A stretch of DNA of 64,000 bases from Cristatella mucedo. Its lineage: Eukaryota; Bryozoa; Phylactolaemata; Cristatellidae. The position numbers and the translations under genes are program-made. Below, one piece after another: positions 48,306-59,281 of this stretch; positions within the stretch are counted from its first letter, which is position 1; every line of letters starts with the position of its first letter. Where the stretch lies: the NCBI GenBank assembly GCA_009760855.2, contig WPIO01000013.1, forward strand, positions 5,604,001 to 5,668,000, given 5' to 3'. The notes under the pieces are model-generated. The model did not search any database. It had not been told where the DNA came from and worked only from the letters and a program-made list of their open reading frames with translations.

Positions 48306-48490
48306 GGAGGAGCGGAAGTCTTTCGAGAATGTCGGGAGCGGAGCGGAAGTCTTTAAGGAGCGGAAGTCTTTCGAGAATGTCGGGAGCGGAGCGGAAGTCT
48401 TTAAGTCTTTAAGGAGCGGAAGTCTTTCAAGAATGTCGGGAGCGGAGCTAGAGTCTTTAAGTTTTCAAGGAGCGGAAGTCTTTTGAGAAT
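48306..48490 (+). repeat. Minisatellite with repeated GCGGAAGTCTTT
   Basis: About four units of about 50 bp built from AGCGGAAGTCTTTCGAGAAT and GTCGGGAGCGG. GCGGAAGTCTTT occurs about six times. Units differ by small insertions such as a duplicated AAGTCTTT. Confidence 0.9.
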
Positions 48491-49199
48491 GCACCGACCG
48501 CGGAATTTCCAGAGTGGAATTACCTTGTAAAATCGGCTCTCGATAGGCTGTTGGTCGCCTAAGGATCTCGAACACTCGGCCACGCCGCTACCGGTCGCTC
48601 TAGCCAGGAGCATCTGCAGTGGGCCCGACGAATGTGCTTAAGTCTTCAATAAACAACGAGAGCCCTTCGTTAAGAGCTCGAAGTAAACCGCGCCGCCTTC
48701 CTGAGCAGTGCGACCAATTATTTTTATGTAAGTACCAGCGCAGACAAAGCCTTTGGCACCGCCCGTCGATACTAAATTTAATTACGCTACCCGTTTCGCG
48801 GCCGCTAAAGTAAGGGGGCCGCGCCTACGAGACGTTTACCACTAAGGTACCCAGTTCGCTCGAGTGAATTGGAAAGTAGGGCGTCTGCTCTCCGATTGTT
48901 CAGCTGAGCGGGAAGAAATTGGTGCTCGCGATGTCGCACATCCGATGACTATCGTTAGGCTTGCTCAAGTGTGATTTGACTCTCCGACAGCAAGCAAGCG
49001 ACATTACGGAAATACCGAATGACCAAAAACAACTGTATATTTGGGCTCTCAGCGCGGTGGCTCACTGCCGTTCTCTCCAGCGCCGGCGATCCCATTGCCC
49101 CCCCCCCCTTCTCACCGGGCGGTGACTCAGCCCCAATAAAACATAAACTCATAAAATCAAAAACTGCATCAGCGCCATAAGCCCACATCAAGGTCTACT

Positions 49200-50180
49200 T
49201 ATAATAATAATAATAATAATAATAATATTGCACTTGATAAAGCGCCCTCAGAGAACTTAATCTCTTTCTAGGCGCTTTACATTTGCTGCAAAGTGATACG
49301 CAATAGAATAGTAAGTAAAATCATGCTTGAAAAACAAACAAAATGAATAACATGGTTAGGGGTTACATGCACTGGGTCAGCATGCAAATGTGGTTAGTGG
49401 CAGCATGAACAGTGTCAGCACGCATAAGCACATCGAGGACGAATCACAAGGACCCACTAAATGCTGTCCTAAATAGGTATGTTTTTAAGTTTCTTTTAAA
49501 TGTGGTCAGGTCAGGGGATGTTCTGATGCAGGTCGGGAGGGAGTTCCAGGCTGTGGGAGCATACGAGCTAAATGCACGGTCTCCAAAGGATTTAAGGTTT
49601 GTACGAGGTATTTCTAGACTGTTGGATTCCGAAAAGCGAGTGGTACGATGCTTTGCCTGATGGGGTAGTGTATCTGAAAGATAGGCTGGAGCCATAGAAT
49701 GAAGAGACCTAAAAGTGAGCGACAAAACCTTGAAGTCAATCCGTTGCTTGACTGGTAACCAGTGCAGGTCGGCGAGAAGTGGAGTAATGTGGCAACTGCG
49801 ACGCTCACGACAGACAAGCCTAGCTGCAGAGTTTTGCACCAGCTGCAATCGCCTGATGGCACATGCTGGTAGGCCAGTAAGCAGTGAGTTGCAGAAGTCG
49901 AGACGAGATGTCACGAATGCATGGACCAACTTGGACGTGGTATCCTTATCTAAACAAGCCCTAATTTTAGCAATGTTATGAAGCTGAAAATATGCTGATT
50001 TGACTGTGGAGCTGATGTGGTCGTCTAACGAGAGGTCGCTTTGGAATATGACACCTAGATTTCGAGCTGATGCAACTGGAGATATGCTGGCAGAGCCAAT
50101 TTTGAAAGTCAGCCTTTCCAATTTCTGAATAACACTAGGTTTGCCCATAACTAGTAAGTTATAGCCCCTCTCCTTAAAAA
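49200..50180 (-). mobile_element. LINE-A copy, inverted, longest open frame
   Basis: Tail (TAA)n at 49200, 3' UTR, then an uninterrupted minus-strand frame from 49444 to beyond 50150. It reads NLLVMGKPSVIQKLERLTFK, ARNLGVIFQSDLSLDDHISS, VQNSAARLVCRERRSCHITP and KTYLFRTAFSGSL. It lies head to head with the copy at 50340. Confidence 0.9.
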
Positions 50181-50339
50181 CAACTCCCGTCTGCGGGTTT
50201 GACTTGAACCCTAATATTCTTGGAAGCCTCGAGCATTCTCTGGCCTGCATGTCGGGTCGGTTATTTGGCCATGCACCGGGTTTGATGCCGTTCATGTGAC
50301 AAGGAGCTTCGCAAATAAGCCTTTGATTCCACTTACTAG

Positions 50340-51203
50340 CTATGAACAAACCAAGTGTTATTCAGAAATTTGGAAGGCTAACGCTCAAAATTGGCTCTGC
50401 CAGCGTATTTCCTGTTGAACCTGAACAAAATCTAGGTGTCATGTTCCAAGGTGACCTTTCATTAGACGACCATATCAGCACCACTGTCAAGAAGTCTGCC
50501 TACTTTCAGCTACATAACATTGCTAAAATTCGGGCTTTTTTAGACAGGGATACCATATCTAAATTGGTCCATGCATCTGTGACATCCCGTCTTGACTTTG
50601 GTAACTCACTGCTTGCTGGCCTACCGGCCTGTGCAATTAGGCACTTACAACTGGTGCAAAAATCTACCGGTCAAGCAACGGATTGACTTCAAGGTTTTGT
50701 CACTCACTTTTAGGTCCCTTTATTCTTTGGCTCCAGCCTACATTTCAGATCTACTCCCCCACCAGACTAAGCATCGTGCCGCCGGCTTTTCGGAATCTAG
50801 CTGTTTATCTATACCTCGTACAAATCTCAAATTCTTTGGAGACCGTGCCTTTAGTTCATATGCTTCCAAAGCCTGGAACTCACTTCCGACTTGCGTCACA
50901 TCTCCTGACTTGTTCACATTTAAAAAGAAACTAAAAATGCATCTATTTATCACAGCATTTAGTGGGTCCCTCTGATTCGTTTTTTATGTGCTTATGCATG
51001 CTAACACTGTGCATGTTGCCACTAACCAAACTTGCAAGCCGACCCTGTGCATGTCACCCCTAACCAAGTTATTCGTGTTATTTATTAAGCATGCTACCAC
51101 TAAACATTCGATCGTGCTTCCTTTGCAGCAAATTTAAAGTGCCTATAAAGAGATTGAGTTCTCTGAGGGCGCTATATCAAATGTATTATTATTATTATTA
51201 TCA
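50340..51203 (+). mobile_element. LINE-A copy with internal deletion
   Basis: Reads MNKPSVIQKFGRLTLKIGSA to CAIRHLQLVQKS, then a deletion removes the SAARLVCRERR...LHWL segment with a frame change at about 50660. It resumes PVKQRIDFKVLSLTFRSLYS and ends FSGSL at 50973; 3' UTR and (TTA)n tail follow. Confidence 0.9.
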
Positions 51204-51552
51204 CCGTAGTTTGGTTTATAGTTAGTTAATCGTGCTAACGTATTTTATGGCGACAGCCATAGTTGATGACCAATTTGGATTGCACGGATCCATACAAAAC
51301 TCCGTGTACTTCTATTTGCCTCACCTAAAAATACTTCCGAGCCTGCAGATCCAACAGTGACTACTTATCTGCATGTCACGAGTCAAACGCGAAACTCTAC
51401 TGTTAAAGAAGCTCTAGAGGTACGAACGATCCAATGCAATAACCAGCCCCGACGAACTTGAATTAACCAATTTTCCGTGCGAGGCCATATCAAGGCTCCT
51501 CCGGTGCCCCTCCGACCCGCCTCCGGCGAGTTAGTTCGTCAGCTTCATTCTG

Positions 51553-51769
<217 letters not shown>

Positions 51770-51927
51770 GAGGTACGCTCTGCCAGGAGTTCTTAACATT
51801 TAACCTCCCTGCAGCAACGTATGAATCATAATAATAGTAAAAACAATGATACATTTTTGTAGCACCTTCAGAGAACTTGTTTTCTTTGCAGGCACTTTAC
51901 CTTTGCTTTAAAGGGAGCATGATCATC

Positions 51928-52072
51928 TGGTTTGGCCCAGTGGTTAAGGTGCTCGCCCCGACCAAGGTCCGGCCGAGGTCCTGGGTTCGAGCCCTGTGGC
52001 ATATGTGAAGCGCCTGAAAAGAGATAAGGTTATCTAAGGGCGCTATAAATGAATTATATTTTTTATATTGTA
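51928..52072 (+). mobile_element. SINE-B copy, inside LINE-A
   Basis: A-box-like TGGCCCAGTGGTTAAGGTGC (GGTTTGGCCCAGTGG start), B-box GGGTTCGAGCCC, then tail GAAGCGCCTGAAAAGAGATA and AAGGGCGCTATAAATGAATT, which parallels the LINE-A 3' tail. Confidence 0.9.
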
Positions 52073-52627
52073 TCTGGTTACTGGTAACATTCACAGTGTC
52101 AACATGCCTGATATGGTTAGTGGTAACATGTAACATTTCAACATGCAAATATGGTTGGTGGCAGCATGCACAGTGTCAGCACGCGAGAGCACTCAAAGGA
52201 CGAATCACAAGGACCCAATAAATGCTGGGGTAAAAAGGCGGGATTTTAGCTTCTTTTCAGATGCCGTCAAGCCATTGGATTTCGTGACGTCAATGGGAAA
52301 AAGATTCTAAGCTTTGGAAGCATACAAAATAAAAGAGCGGTCTTCAAGAGATTTGAGGTTTGTGCGAAGTATAGTTAAGCAGTTTGACTAAAAAAATAGG
52401 AATACTGGAGCCAGAGAATGAAGGAACCTAAAAGTGAGCGACAAAACTTTGAAGTCGGTTCGCTACTTGACTGGTAGCCAGTGCAGGTCGGCGAGAAGTG
52501 GTCTGATGTGGCAACTGCGACGCTCACGACAGAGAAGCCTAGCTGCAGAGTTTTGAACCAGTTGTGAGCGCCTAATTGCACAGGACGGTAGGTAGCCAGC
52601 AAGCAGTGAGTTGCAGAAAAAAGAAGC

Positions 52628-52887
52628 TACAAAGGTATTTATTTATCAAAGCATTTAGCGGGTCCCCGTAATTCAACCTTTATGTGCTTATGCGTGCTGA
52701 CGCTGGGCACGCTGCCACTAACCATATTTGCATGCTGACTCTGTGTATGTCACATCTAACCATCTTATTCTTCTTGTTGTTGAGCATGCTACCACTAACC
52801 ATTCGCTCATGCTTCTTTGTAGCAAATATAAAGTGCCTCGAAAGAGATTGAGTTTTATGAGGGTGCTATATAAACGTATTATTATTA
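52628..52887 (+). mobile_element. LINE-A 3' end inserted in another LINE-A
   Basis: Last codons (LFIKAFSGSP-like), then the family 3' UTR and ATTATTATT. Confidence 0.85.
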
Positions 52888-52974
52888 TCTCTACTAATTA
52901 AAGCAAGAAAGTCCGTCCTTCTGTCACGAGACAAGGTGAAGCTGCGTTGTCTTTCGTCTCGTTTTTATTAAGTC
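52888..52974 (+). mobile_element. Helitron-like 5' end
   Basis: TCTCTACTAATTAAAGCAAG, then AAAGTCCGTCCTTCTGTCAC. This closely resembles the TC-starting 5' ends of animal Helitrons (TCTCTACTA...GAAAGTCCGTCYGTC, from memory). It is inserted between A and T. Confidence 0.55.
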
Positions 52975-53326
52975 GAGATGGAATGTCACAAATTCATGGA
53001 CCAACAAGTTTGGATGTAGTATCCCAGTGTCCAAGCAAGCCCAAATTTTAACAATGTTATGTAGCTGAAAGTAGGCAGACTTTACGTTGTAGCTGATGCG
53101 GTCGTCCAGCGAAAGGTCACTTTGGAAAACAGGACACTTGGATTTCGTGCAGATGCGATAGGAAATATGCTAGCATCTCTTTAAGTAAGGATTGAATTTG
53201 AGCGTTACTGACGGCGCTGTTGTGGAGGAACGAAGGTTTCTCTTTGTTAGTCTGTGGCGGGCGATGAGCGGAATATGAATACCTGCTCAGTTTTGGTGAA
53301 TTTGCCACACGCTACGATCTTCTTTA

Positions 53327-54190
53327 TCAGCGTTTCAACGGTTTGACGTTTGCCTCCGACAGCTGCGTGAAGACACGGTAGAGGTACTCGAAAGTTGCTG
53401 ACTCATTGTCTAGAGCCGTGACAAAGTGGTTGATGAGACGCATTAACTTGAGGTGCACTTGAGGTGGCATCAGCACCTCCCGGGAGTCTAGCAGCAGGTC
53501 CCACCAGGATGATTTATTTCTACAGCGAATCCAATCCATTGTGGCCTCTGTCTCCTTTACGGTCTGTCTCCTTTGTGCCTTAGTGTCATAGTTGTTCCGT
53601 AAGCAACGAAAACACGGGAACTTCACAAGACCGCCCTAGAGGCCCACCGGGAACGAAAACATTCTGAAGTCTCCGAAGCCTCCCAGCCATAGGCGCTCTA
53701 CTTCAAGGCACTCAGCAACATGTTGAAGCTGGTGTGGCCCTCTTTGATACGAACACAGCGAGCCATAGGGAGAGGAGGGTTTCTGCTACGAAGCATCACA
53801 CCAGTGAGGCTCTTGAACAGTCCATGTCTATGAATGGGCGCCATTTACACTAGTTGCAGGCGAGTCATTTAGCCTCGAATAAAGCGAACATATTTCTGAA
53901 GAAGCACAGCCCACATTGCCGACTGAACTGGTAGGAAAAAAAAATTTGATGACGCTTTCTCCGATATGTTACTTTTACAATAATCAATCAAAAAAGATCC
54001 ACTTCTTGTGCCAAAATGTCAGAAGCTCAGTATTGAACTTAGTAAGACCAAGGTGTCTGATTAGATCGTTGAGGCCGTTGCGTTTGGAGAAGTAGCGAAG
54101 CCTTCTCTCTTTAGCCGTATCTGTGACATTGGAATCTGGATCTGCAACATGTTCCCGGCTTGGCTCTGGCTTGCAACTCCCTCCTGAAGA
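53327..54190 (-). pseudogene. Decayed orphan repeat-protein gene
   Basis: The minus-strand pieces, in order from about 54110, are LNDLIRHLGLTKFNTELLTF, then GSLCSYQRGPHQLQHVAECL, then VKFPCFRCLRNNYDTKAQRR and LMPPQVHLKLMRLINHFVTA. They match the order LVRDL-GLxKxxAELL / HS..K..Y / KYPCFLC / LPPLHIKLG..KNFVKA of a repetitive protein family found in many cnidarian, arthropod and fish genomes and probably carried by an unclassified transposon. Stops and frameshifts occur throughout; the last 99 codons are open. Function unknown. Confidence 0.55.
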
Positions 54191-54414
54191 TGACGGATCG
54201 CTCTTTGGACGGTGGGACGGGGAGCTCAGGCTAGTATGGTACTGGGAAGATGGATGAAGGAAATGTGTGGATAAATAATGGGAGGCGGTCTTGCCAGTTT
54301 AACGTTTGAAGGTCAACCCTGCAGAAGTAGCAGTTATTTAACTGGTCAGTCGGTTCCAGCTAAATTCTTGGGATAGCGAACTTCGTGGCTCTTTTATGTA
54401 ATGTATTTATGTAA

Positions 54415-55690
54415 TGCAATGTAATGTATTTCCGCCTGCAACTCCACAAAGTCATAAAGACTATGTGGGTGTTACGCAAGAGAGCTTTCTACAGTGCACT
54501 CACAACCAAAGCGGCTTTCGGTACGCATTCGGTAGCCAATAGACTTCGTCTCACGCAACAAAGAGAAAGCGGGAAGCATAGCAGAGTCAGGATAGCAGTT
54601 GAGGTAGTGAGTAGCATGGAAGTAGCAGCTCAGGACCGCTGAAAAGGATGAGCCATAGTCGGCAGCAGGAGTGTAGTTGTCGTTGCGTAAGAACTGTGGA
54701 AGCGAGTTCCACAATCTAGTACCTTCAGAGCTTAAGCTTCTGTCGCCAACGGTCTTTAAGCGGAGGAATTGAACAGCTAATTTGAAACTGGTGCAGCAGT
54801 TCAGCTAGGTACGATGGAGACAAGCCGTGGCGGGCCTTGTGGGTCAGCGTAAGAACTTTGTTCTGTATCCGTTGCTCAACCGGAATCTATCCTAGCTTTT
54901 TTAGAAAAAGAATCAAATATAATTCATTTATACAGCGCCCTAAGATAACTTCATCCCTATTCAGGCGCTTCACATATGCCTCGGGGCTCGAGCCCACAAC
55001 CTCAGCCAGACCTTGGTCGGGGAGAGCACCTTAACCACTGGACCAAACCCGCTCGGCCACGTGCTCAAGCCTCTGGGACTTGAAGACTAGCCTTGCAGCC
55101 ATATTCATAGTCAGCTGCAGTGGCCTAGTTGCTTTCTTTGGTAGCCCAGCCAAAATGAAATTACAATAATCAAGCCGAGACAGAACTACGGAGCTAGTTA
55201 AATTGTTTGCAAGCCACTGTGGAAGACATCTCCTAATCTTGGATAGGGATCGGACGTGATGGCTAGCTGTAGAAGCAGTCTTCTCAATGAAGCCATTAAA
55301 GTTTACGCAGCTTTCGAAAACGACACCTAAATTTCGAGCACGTGGTGATGGTCGCACAACAGCATCACCTATTAGAAGAGCAAAGCATTTTAATCCAGCC
55401 ACCCGCTTAGGGCGTCCTATGACCAGCAGTTCGATTTTATTGTCATTTAGTTTCAAAAAGTTTTCTGACATCCAGGATCGAACGTCGGCAAGGCAAACAT
55501 TCAGTTTCTCAGTTGCTGCAGCAAATTCCGACGGTTTGAATGACAAATACAGCTGAGTATCGTCAGCATAAAAGTGATATCACATTCCATGGACCTTTAT
55601 CACTTTTCCCAGGGGTAGAGTATTAATGGAGAACAGCAAGTGACCGAGGATGGACCCTTGAGGGACTCTACAGGTGACCCGGGAGATGGT
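54415..55690 (-). mobile_element. LINE-B copy, inverted, with RT YADD box
   Basis: The reverse complement gives HFYADDTQLY-like codons near 55565, FKPSEFAAATEKLNVCLADV, ENFLKLNDNKIELLVIGRPK, RARNLGVVFESCVNFNGFIE and, after a SINE-B insertion, LWNSLPQFLRND. It extends further 5' than the copy at 27515 and is mostly open (171 codons at 55031-55546). Confidence 0.88.
54905..55062 (-). mobile_element. SINE-B copy, inverted, inside LINE-B
   Basis: The reverse complement has GCCGAGCGGGTTTGGTCCAG, TGGGCTCGAGCCCCGAGGCA and GAAGCGCCTGAATAGGGATG. It interrupts the LINE-B segment between WLPVEQ and FEHV. Confidence 0.88.
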
Positions 55691-55987
55691 GGGAAGGTGG
55701 GGTGAGGTTTCTCTTTCTTCATTTGGCGTCATTCGACTCGTTGCATTCCTCTCACTTGCCTCAGAATGCGCGACTGCATCGTGTGTGAGTCTCGTGTGTG
55801 AGACCTGACCCCCACACGAGACGGATCTTCTCTAGATTAAAAAAAGGATGTTGCACCAACTACCTGATACTGTGCAAGAAATTCCACCTACCGAGCAACA
55901 ATTTTTCACCGCACCTTCAAGAGCTCTCTTTTAGTGTTCGCATTTCAAATGAGGTCCGCAAGCCGTATCTTGATCAAGTAGAAATAC

Positions 55988-56110
55988 TAATAATAATAAT
56001 ACGTTTATTTAGCGCCATCATGAAACAGAATCTCTTTTTTGACATTTTACATATGCTGGTAACGAAGCCTGATCAAATGGTCAGTGGTAACATCCACAAT
56101 TTCATTAAGC
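55988..56110 (-). mobile_element. LINE-A 3' tail, inverted, decayed
   Basis: TAATAATAATACGTTTATTT, AGCGCCATCATGAAACAGAA and GGTCAGTGGTAACATCCAC fit the inverted family tail. A partial SINE-A (56120-56210) follows. Confidence 0.7.
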
Positions 56111-56119
56111 ATAACCTTA

Positions 56120-56210
56120 AAAAAGTTTGGTGAGTTAACAGCCTCGTTTATATTTCGGCAGGAGAGCCTTTCCGGCTGTGACCAGCGCTTGTTGGGTGCA
56201 GTCACCCAGA
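56120..56210 (-). mobile_element. SINE-A fragment, inverted
   Basis: GAGTTAACAGCCTCGTTTAT and GGAGAGCCTTTCCGGCTGTG, then degraded. Confidence 0.65.
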
Positions 56211-56339
56211 TTATGAGGTGAGACATTATTATGTTTTGTTAATAGTCTTCACTGACCTGCTGTATGTACATTCACCCTCTGGTGTGCTTCCGCTTTGTTA
56301 AACTCACATTAGAGTAAATTTCGTGGTAAAAACAAAATT

Positions 56340-56378
56340 GAGCTACTCTCTTTTTATACTCGTGCAAAGCCGGGGCGG
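56340..56378 (+). mobile_element. Helitron-like 3' end
   Basis: CTCTCTTTTTATACTCGTGC and CAAAGCCGGGGCGG resemble the CCCGTGCRAAGCCGGGGCGG motif near animal Helitron 3' ends. The terminal CTAG expected a few bases on is missing. Confidence 0.5.
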
Positions 56379-56695
56379 AAGGTGGGATGAGGCTTCCCTT
56401 CCTTCATTTGACGTCGTTCGACTCGTTGCATTCCTCTCACTTGCCTCAGAGCTTCAGAATGCGCTACTGCATCTTGCCTGTCATCGTCGTGCCTGTCATA
56501 ATCGAGCCACCGCCTTAAAAAAGACACTCACCGAAAGTTTTGGCCGTAGAATTGTTGGTGGTTACAGGGAAAATCAAGTTCCCCAATGCGCTTGCGTTTC
56601 TTTAGGCACAAATTTTGGTGTCTCCATCTGAAACTTTACAAGCCCATGAAGATTAGTTGGATTTTTTGCTGTTTTCTAATGTGCCAGACACGTGT

Positions 56696-56894
<199 letters not shown>

Positions 56895-56959
56895 GCTCTC
56901 CTCCTCTCCCTTTTCTCTCTCTCCTGCTCTCGTTCTCCCTGACGAGCTTTTGACTCGAG

Positions 56960-58690
56960 TATCTGTATCTACAACCGCCAGTTACAGTGCTGAAGTTGAT
57001 GCTACAAATTAGTATACAGTATACTGAATTTTCAATGAAATCTACACTACTGAATAGCACGCCCTGAAATTCCGAAAGATACGCGATTAACTTAACACGT
57101 AGCTAATATAGACTAGGTATAGTTGTCGAGTTCAATGGCAGTCGGGTAATACAATTTTCACGATTAAACACCTCTGCGACATCAGAAGCCACTATCAGCA
57201 CCGTAGCCACGCATCCACCGCAGCGCAGCGCACGATCTCAATAACGCATCTGAACAAAGGCTTCTTTGTGCTGCTTTCGAAGATTCATCCGCATGACGAG
57301 CGGGATTCGGTGCTTCAAAAGAAACAGAAATGCGCTGCTCGTTTAGATTTAGTATTATTTACGGGCTGTTACATTTATGGGCGCAAGCGAAGTGCTATTC
57401 GCAGGCATCTCAGCGGCATTAAATATCTGCAGTCAAACCTGCTTATATGCGCACCCAAAGGAAAGCGATCAAAAGAGGCGCATGCCGGGAAGAGGTCATC
57501 AACAGGTGTCATCCCAAGTATATAGACCCCGGTGACTGACCAACCGTCTGTGCGCATCGGATGGCATGCCACGGATGCTGAATGAAACCAGAAATTTGAA
57601 TTGCATGAAGACCAAAGACTGCATATTCAGGTTTACTTGACAGAAAAATGAAATGCACCTCTAGCTAAAATAGTGCATAATTTTCGACCGCTTTAACACA
57701 GTGTTGTGCATCTCACTTGCCAGCTCCTGGAGTCCCAGAGCGCCAGTGAAAAAATTTGCTCAGTCGCAATTTAGGGCAAATACCTGTAGATATTCCAGTC
57801 ACGCACTTGGTTGCTTTGAATGTTTCATTCATATTGAACAGGTCTTTCAGTTAATAACCCCTGCAAATTGCACCCAACTTCTTCTTCAACTCCTCCACGC
57901 GACGCTATTTAACTCGTGGCGTTCTAAATCAGCTAGATTATGACTGATATTTGTGTATTGCTATTTCTGAATTATAAAGGTCAGGAAACGATTGTGCGAT
58001 AACCTATAGACTAGACAGCATACAAGCCGACGCTGCGTAATAGGCAAAGGAGGTGTAATCCAGGAGTTAGTGCCTTAGCATTGGAGCTGAGTTTTTCTCT
58101 CGGCCACTGGACCGTACGAGAGAGTTGGTATACGTCACGGACGCATTCGATAGTCTGTAACGCTCTGTCGCTGTCAAATAGACTGATCTCTACGCGATGG
58201 ATAGTGACTCGTTATTTTTAGATAGGGCGATCTTCATTACCCCCTCGCGTTCTGCTGCTGCCGGCCGGCATACCGGCGTGCATCGGTGCTTCACCACCCG
58301 AAAGTTCATAAACGTATTTGCAAGGATCAGGGCTTCGCCGTCATTCGCTGCGCGTCGGCTGAAACTAGCGCCGGTCCAGTTCTGTCCGGACGTTGAAAAC
58401 GCTACAGCTACGCCCGTTTGTAACATACTTAAATGCAATGGATAGAGCCTAATTGCTGAGGTAGGATGGAAATCTTGTGAATGAATTTTTCAAGCACCTT
58501 TTCTTCGGTGTTTCAGAAGGGCTGGTTGTCGGCCAGCTGCGCAGCCTGTTTTACGCGCGCCGTTGTCGCGGCCGACGGCGACCTGTGACCGCCAGGCCCC
58601 CCCCCCGGGCTCACTACCAAGACTCTCAGCTCCAGCCGCCTCAATAATGTTGATATTCTGTAATAAATTTTACTTAAAGTGTGGCACGTT
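56960..58690. other. E2F upstream intergenic, no clear gene
   Basis: A stretch at 58190-58445 is open on both strands but has no recognisable family or splice support. Otherwise unique-looking. Confidence 0.4.
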
Positions 58691-58699
58691 TCGGCATCG

Positions 58700-58707
58700 G
58701 CGCGAAA
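58700..58707 (-). promoter_or_regulatory. Candidate E2F-binding site
   Basis: GCGCGAAA, the reverse complement of TTTCGCGC, fits TTTSSCGC. It lies 575 bp upstream of the E2F start codon. Confidence 0.45.
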
Positions 58708-58955
58708 CGTAAGACAACGCAGGGGTAGCCGTCCGGCTGACATGCTCAATTTAACCTGTGGCCCCGTTACCAGGCAGCAGGTCAACGCCTACGCGGGGCG
58801 TCGCACCGGGCAATAGACCAAAAATGCACACAGATTTAAGGAAACATCCTATATGCATGAAATTTTGGACGCCCTAATATATTTTATCATACTGCGCAAC
58901 AATCTTACGGCCACGTCTCTGGGTTCCTATGTTTTCATAATCTCACTTGGTGAAT

Positions 58956-58961
58956 CACGTG
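58956..58961 (+). promoter_or_regulatory. E-box CACGTG
   Basis: A palindromic canonical E-box, 11 bases before the paired E2F sites. Myc/Max or USF-type factors bind this sequence in animals. Confidence 0.4.
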
Positions 58962-58971
58962 GTTGACCCTG

Positions 58972-58992
58972 GCGGGAAATACGATTTCGCGC
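58972..58992. promoter_or_regulatory. Paired E2F-binding sites
   Basis: GCGGGAAA at 58972-58979 (TTTCCCGC on the minus strand) and TTTCGCGC at 58985-58992 are both perfect TTTSSCGC matches, five bases apart, in opposite orientation and about 290 bp before the E2F ATG. Known E2F1-type promoters are autoregulated through such pairs. Confidence 0.6.
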
Positions 58993-59281
58993 CTTTTCGT
59001 TCAGCGAAGCCAGATCAGCTGACCCAATTTGGCGTACAAAGGGCTGTCTTGAGTGCTCCGTAATCGGCGAACATCTTGCCATCCTAGCATCTCCGAAGTA
59101 CGCCATTACACTTGGAGCGTAGCAAGAAGTGTCTTGAACATTTTCGTACTGTTATATTGGCAACTCTGACCCATTTAATGTACTTATCTGAATAAGGAAG
59201 CGCTCTGCCTGCCCGGCTGCGGCCGCAGCCTATGCTAGCCGGGATTCGTCTCCGCCGTGCATCTGACACCAGCGAGGCATA

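Larger units (their letters stand above)
51838..53175 (-). mobile_element. LINE-A copy, inverted, split by insertions
   Basis: The tail starts at 51838. A SINE-B copy interrupts the 3' UTR (51928-52072). Decayed coding runs to about 52620, and the LINE-A frame resumes at 52973-53175 (SRLDF..., DLSLDDRISYNVKSAYFQLH-like). The gap holds a plus-strand LINE-A tail and a Helitron-like end. Confidence 0.75.

Noticed and set aside
48306-48490. CRISPR-like reading of the repeat array
   Set aside because: Units are contiguous and imperfect, without unique spacers, in a eukaryotic genome: a minisatellite.
57268-57525. Plus-strand 85-codon ORF
   Set aside because: Lys/Arg-rich without a motif; likely chance.
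58190-58445. Stretch open for about 80 codons on both strands
   Set aside because: No recognisable domain, no matching splice sites, no neighbouring exons. Could be a decayed repeat; not called.
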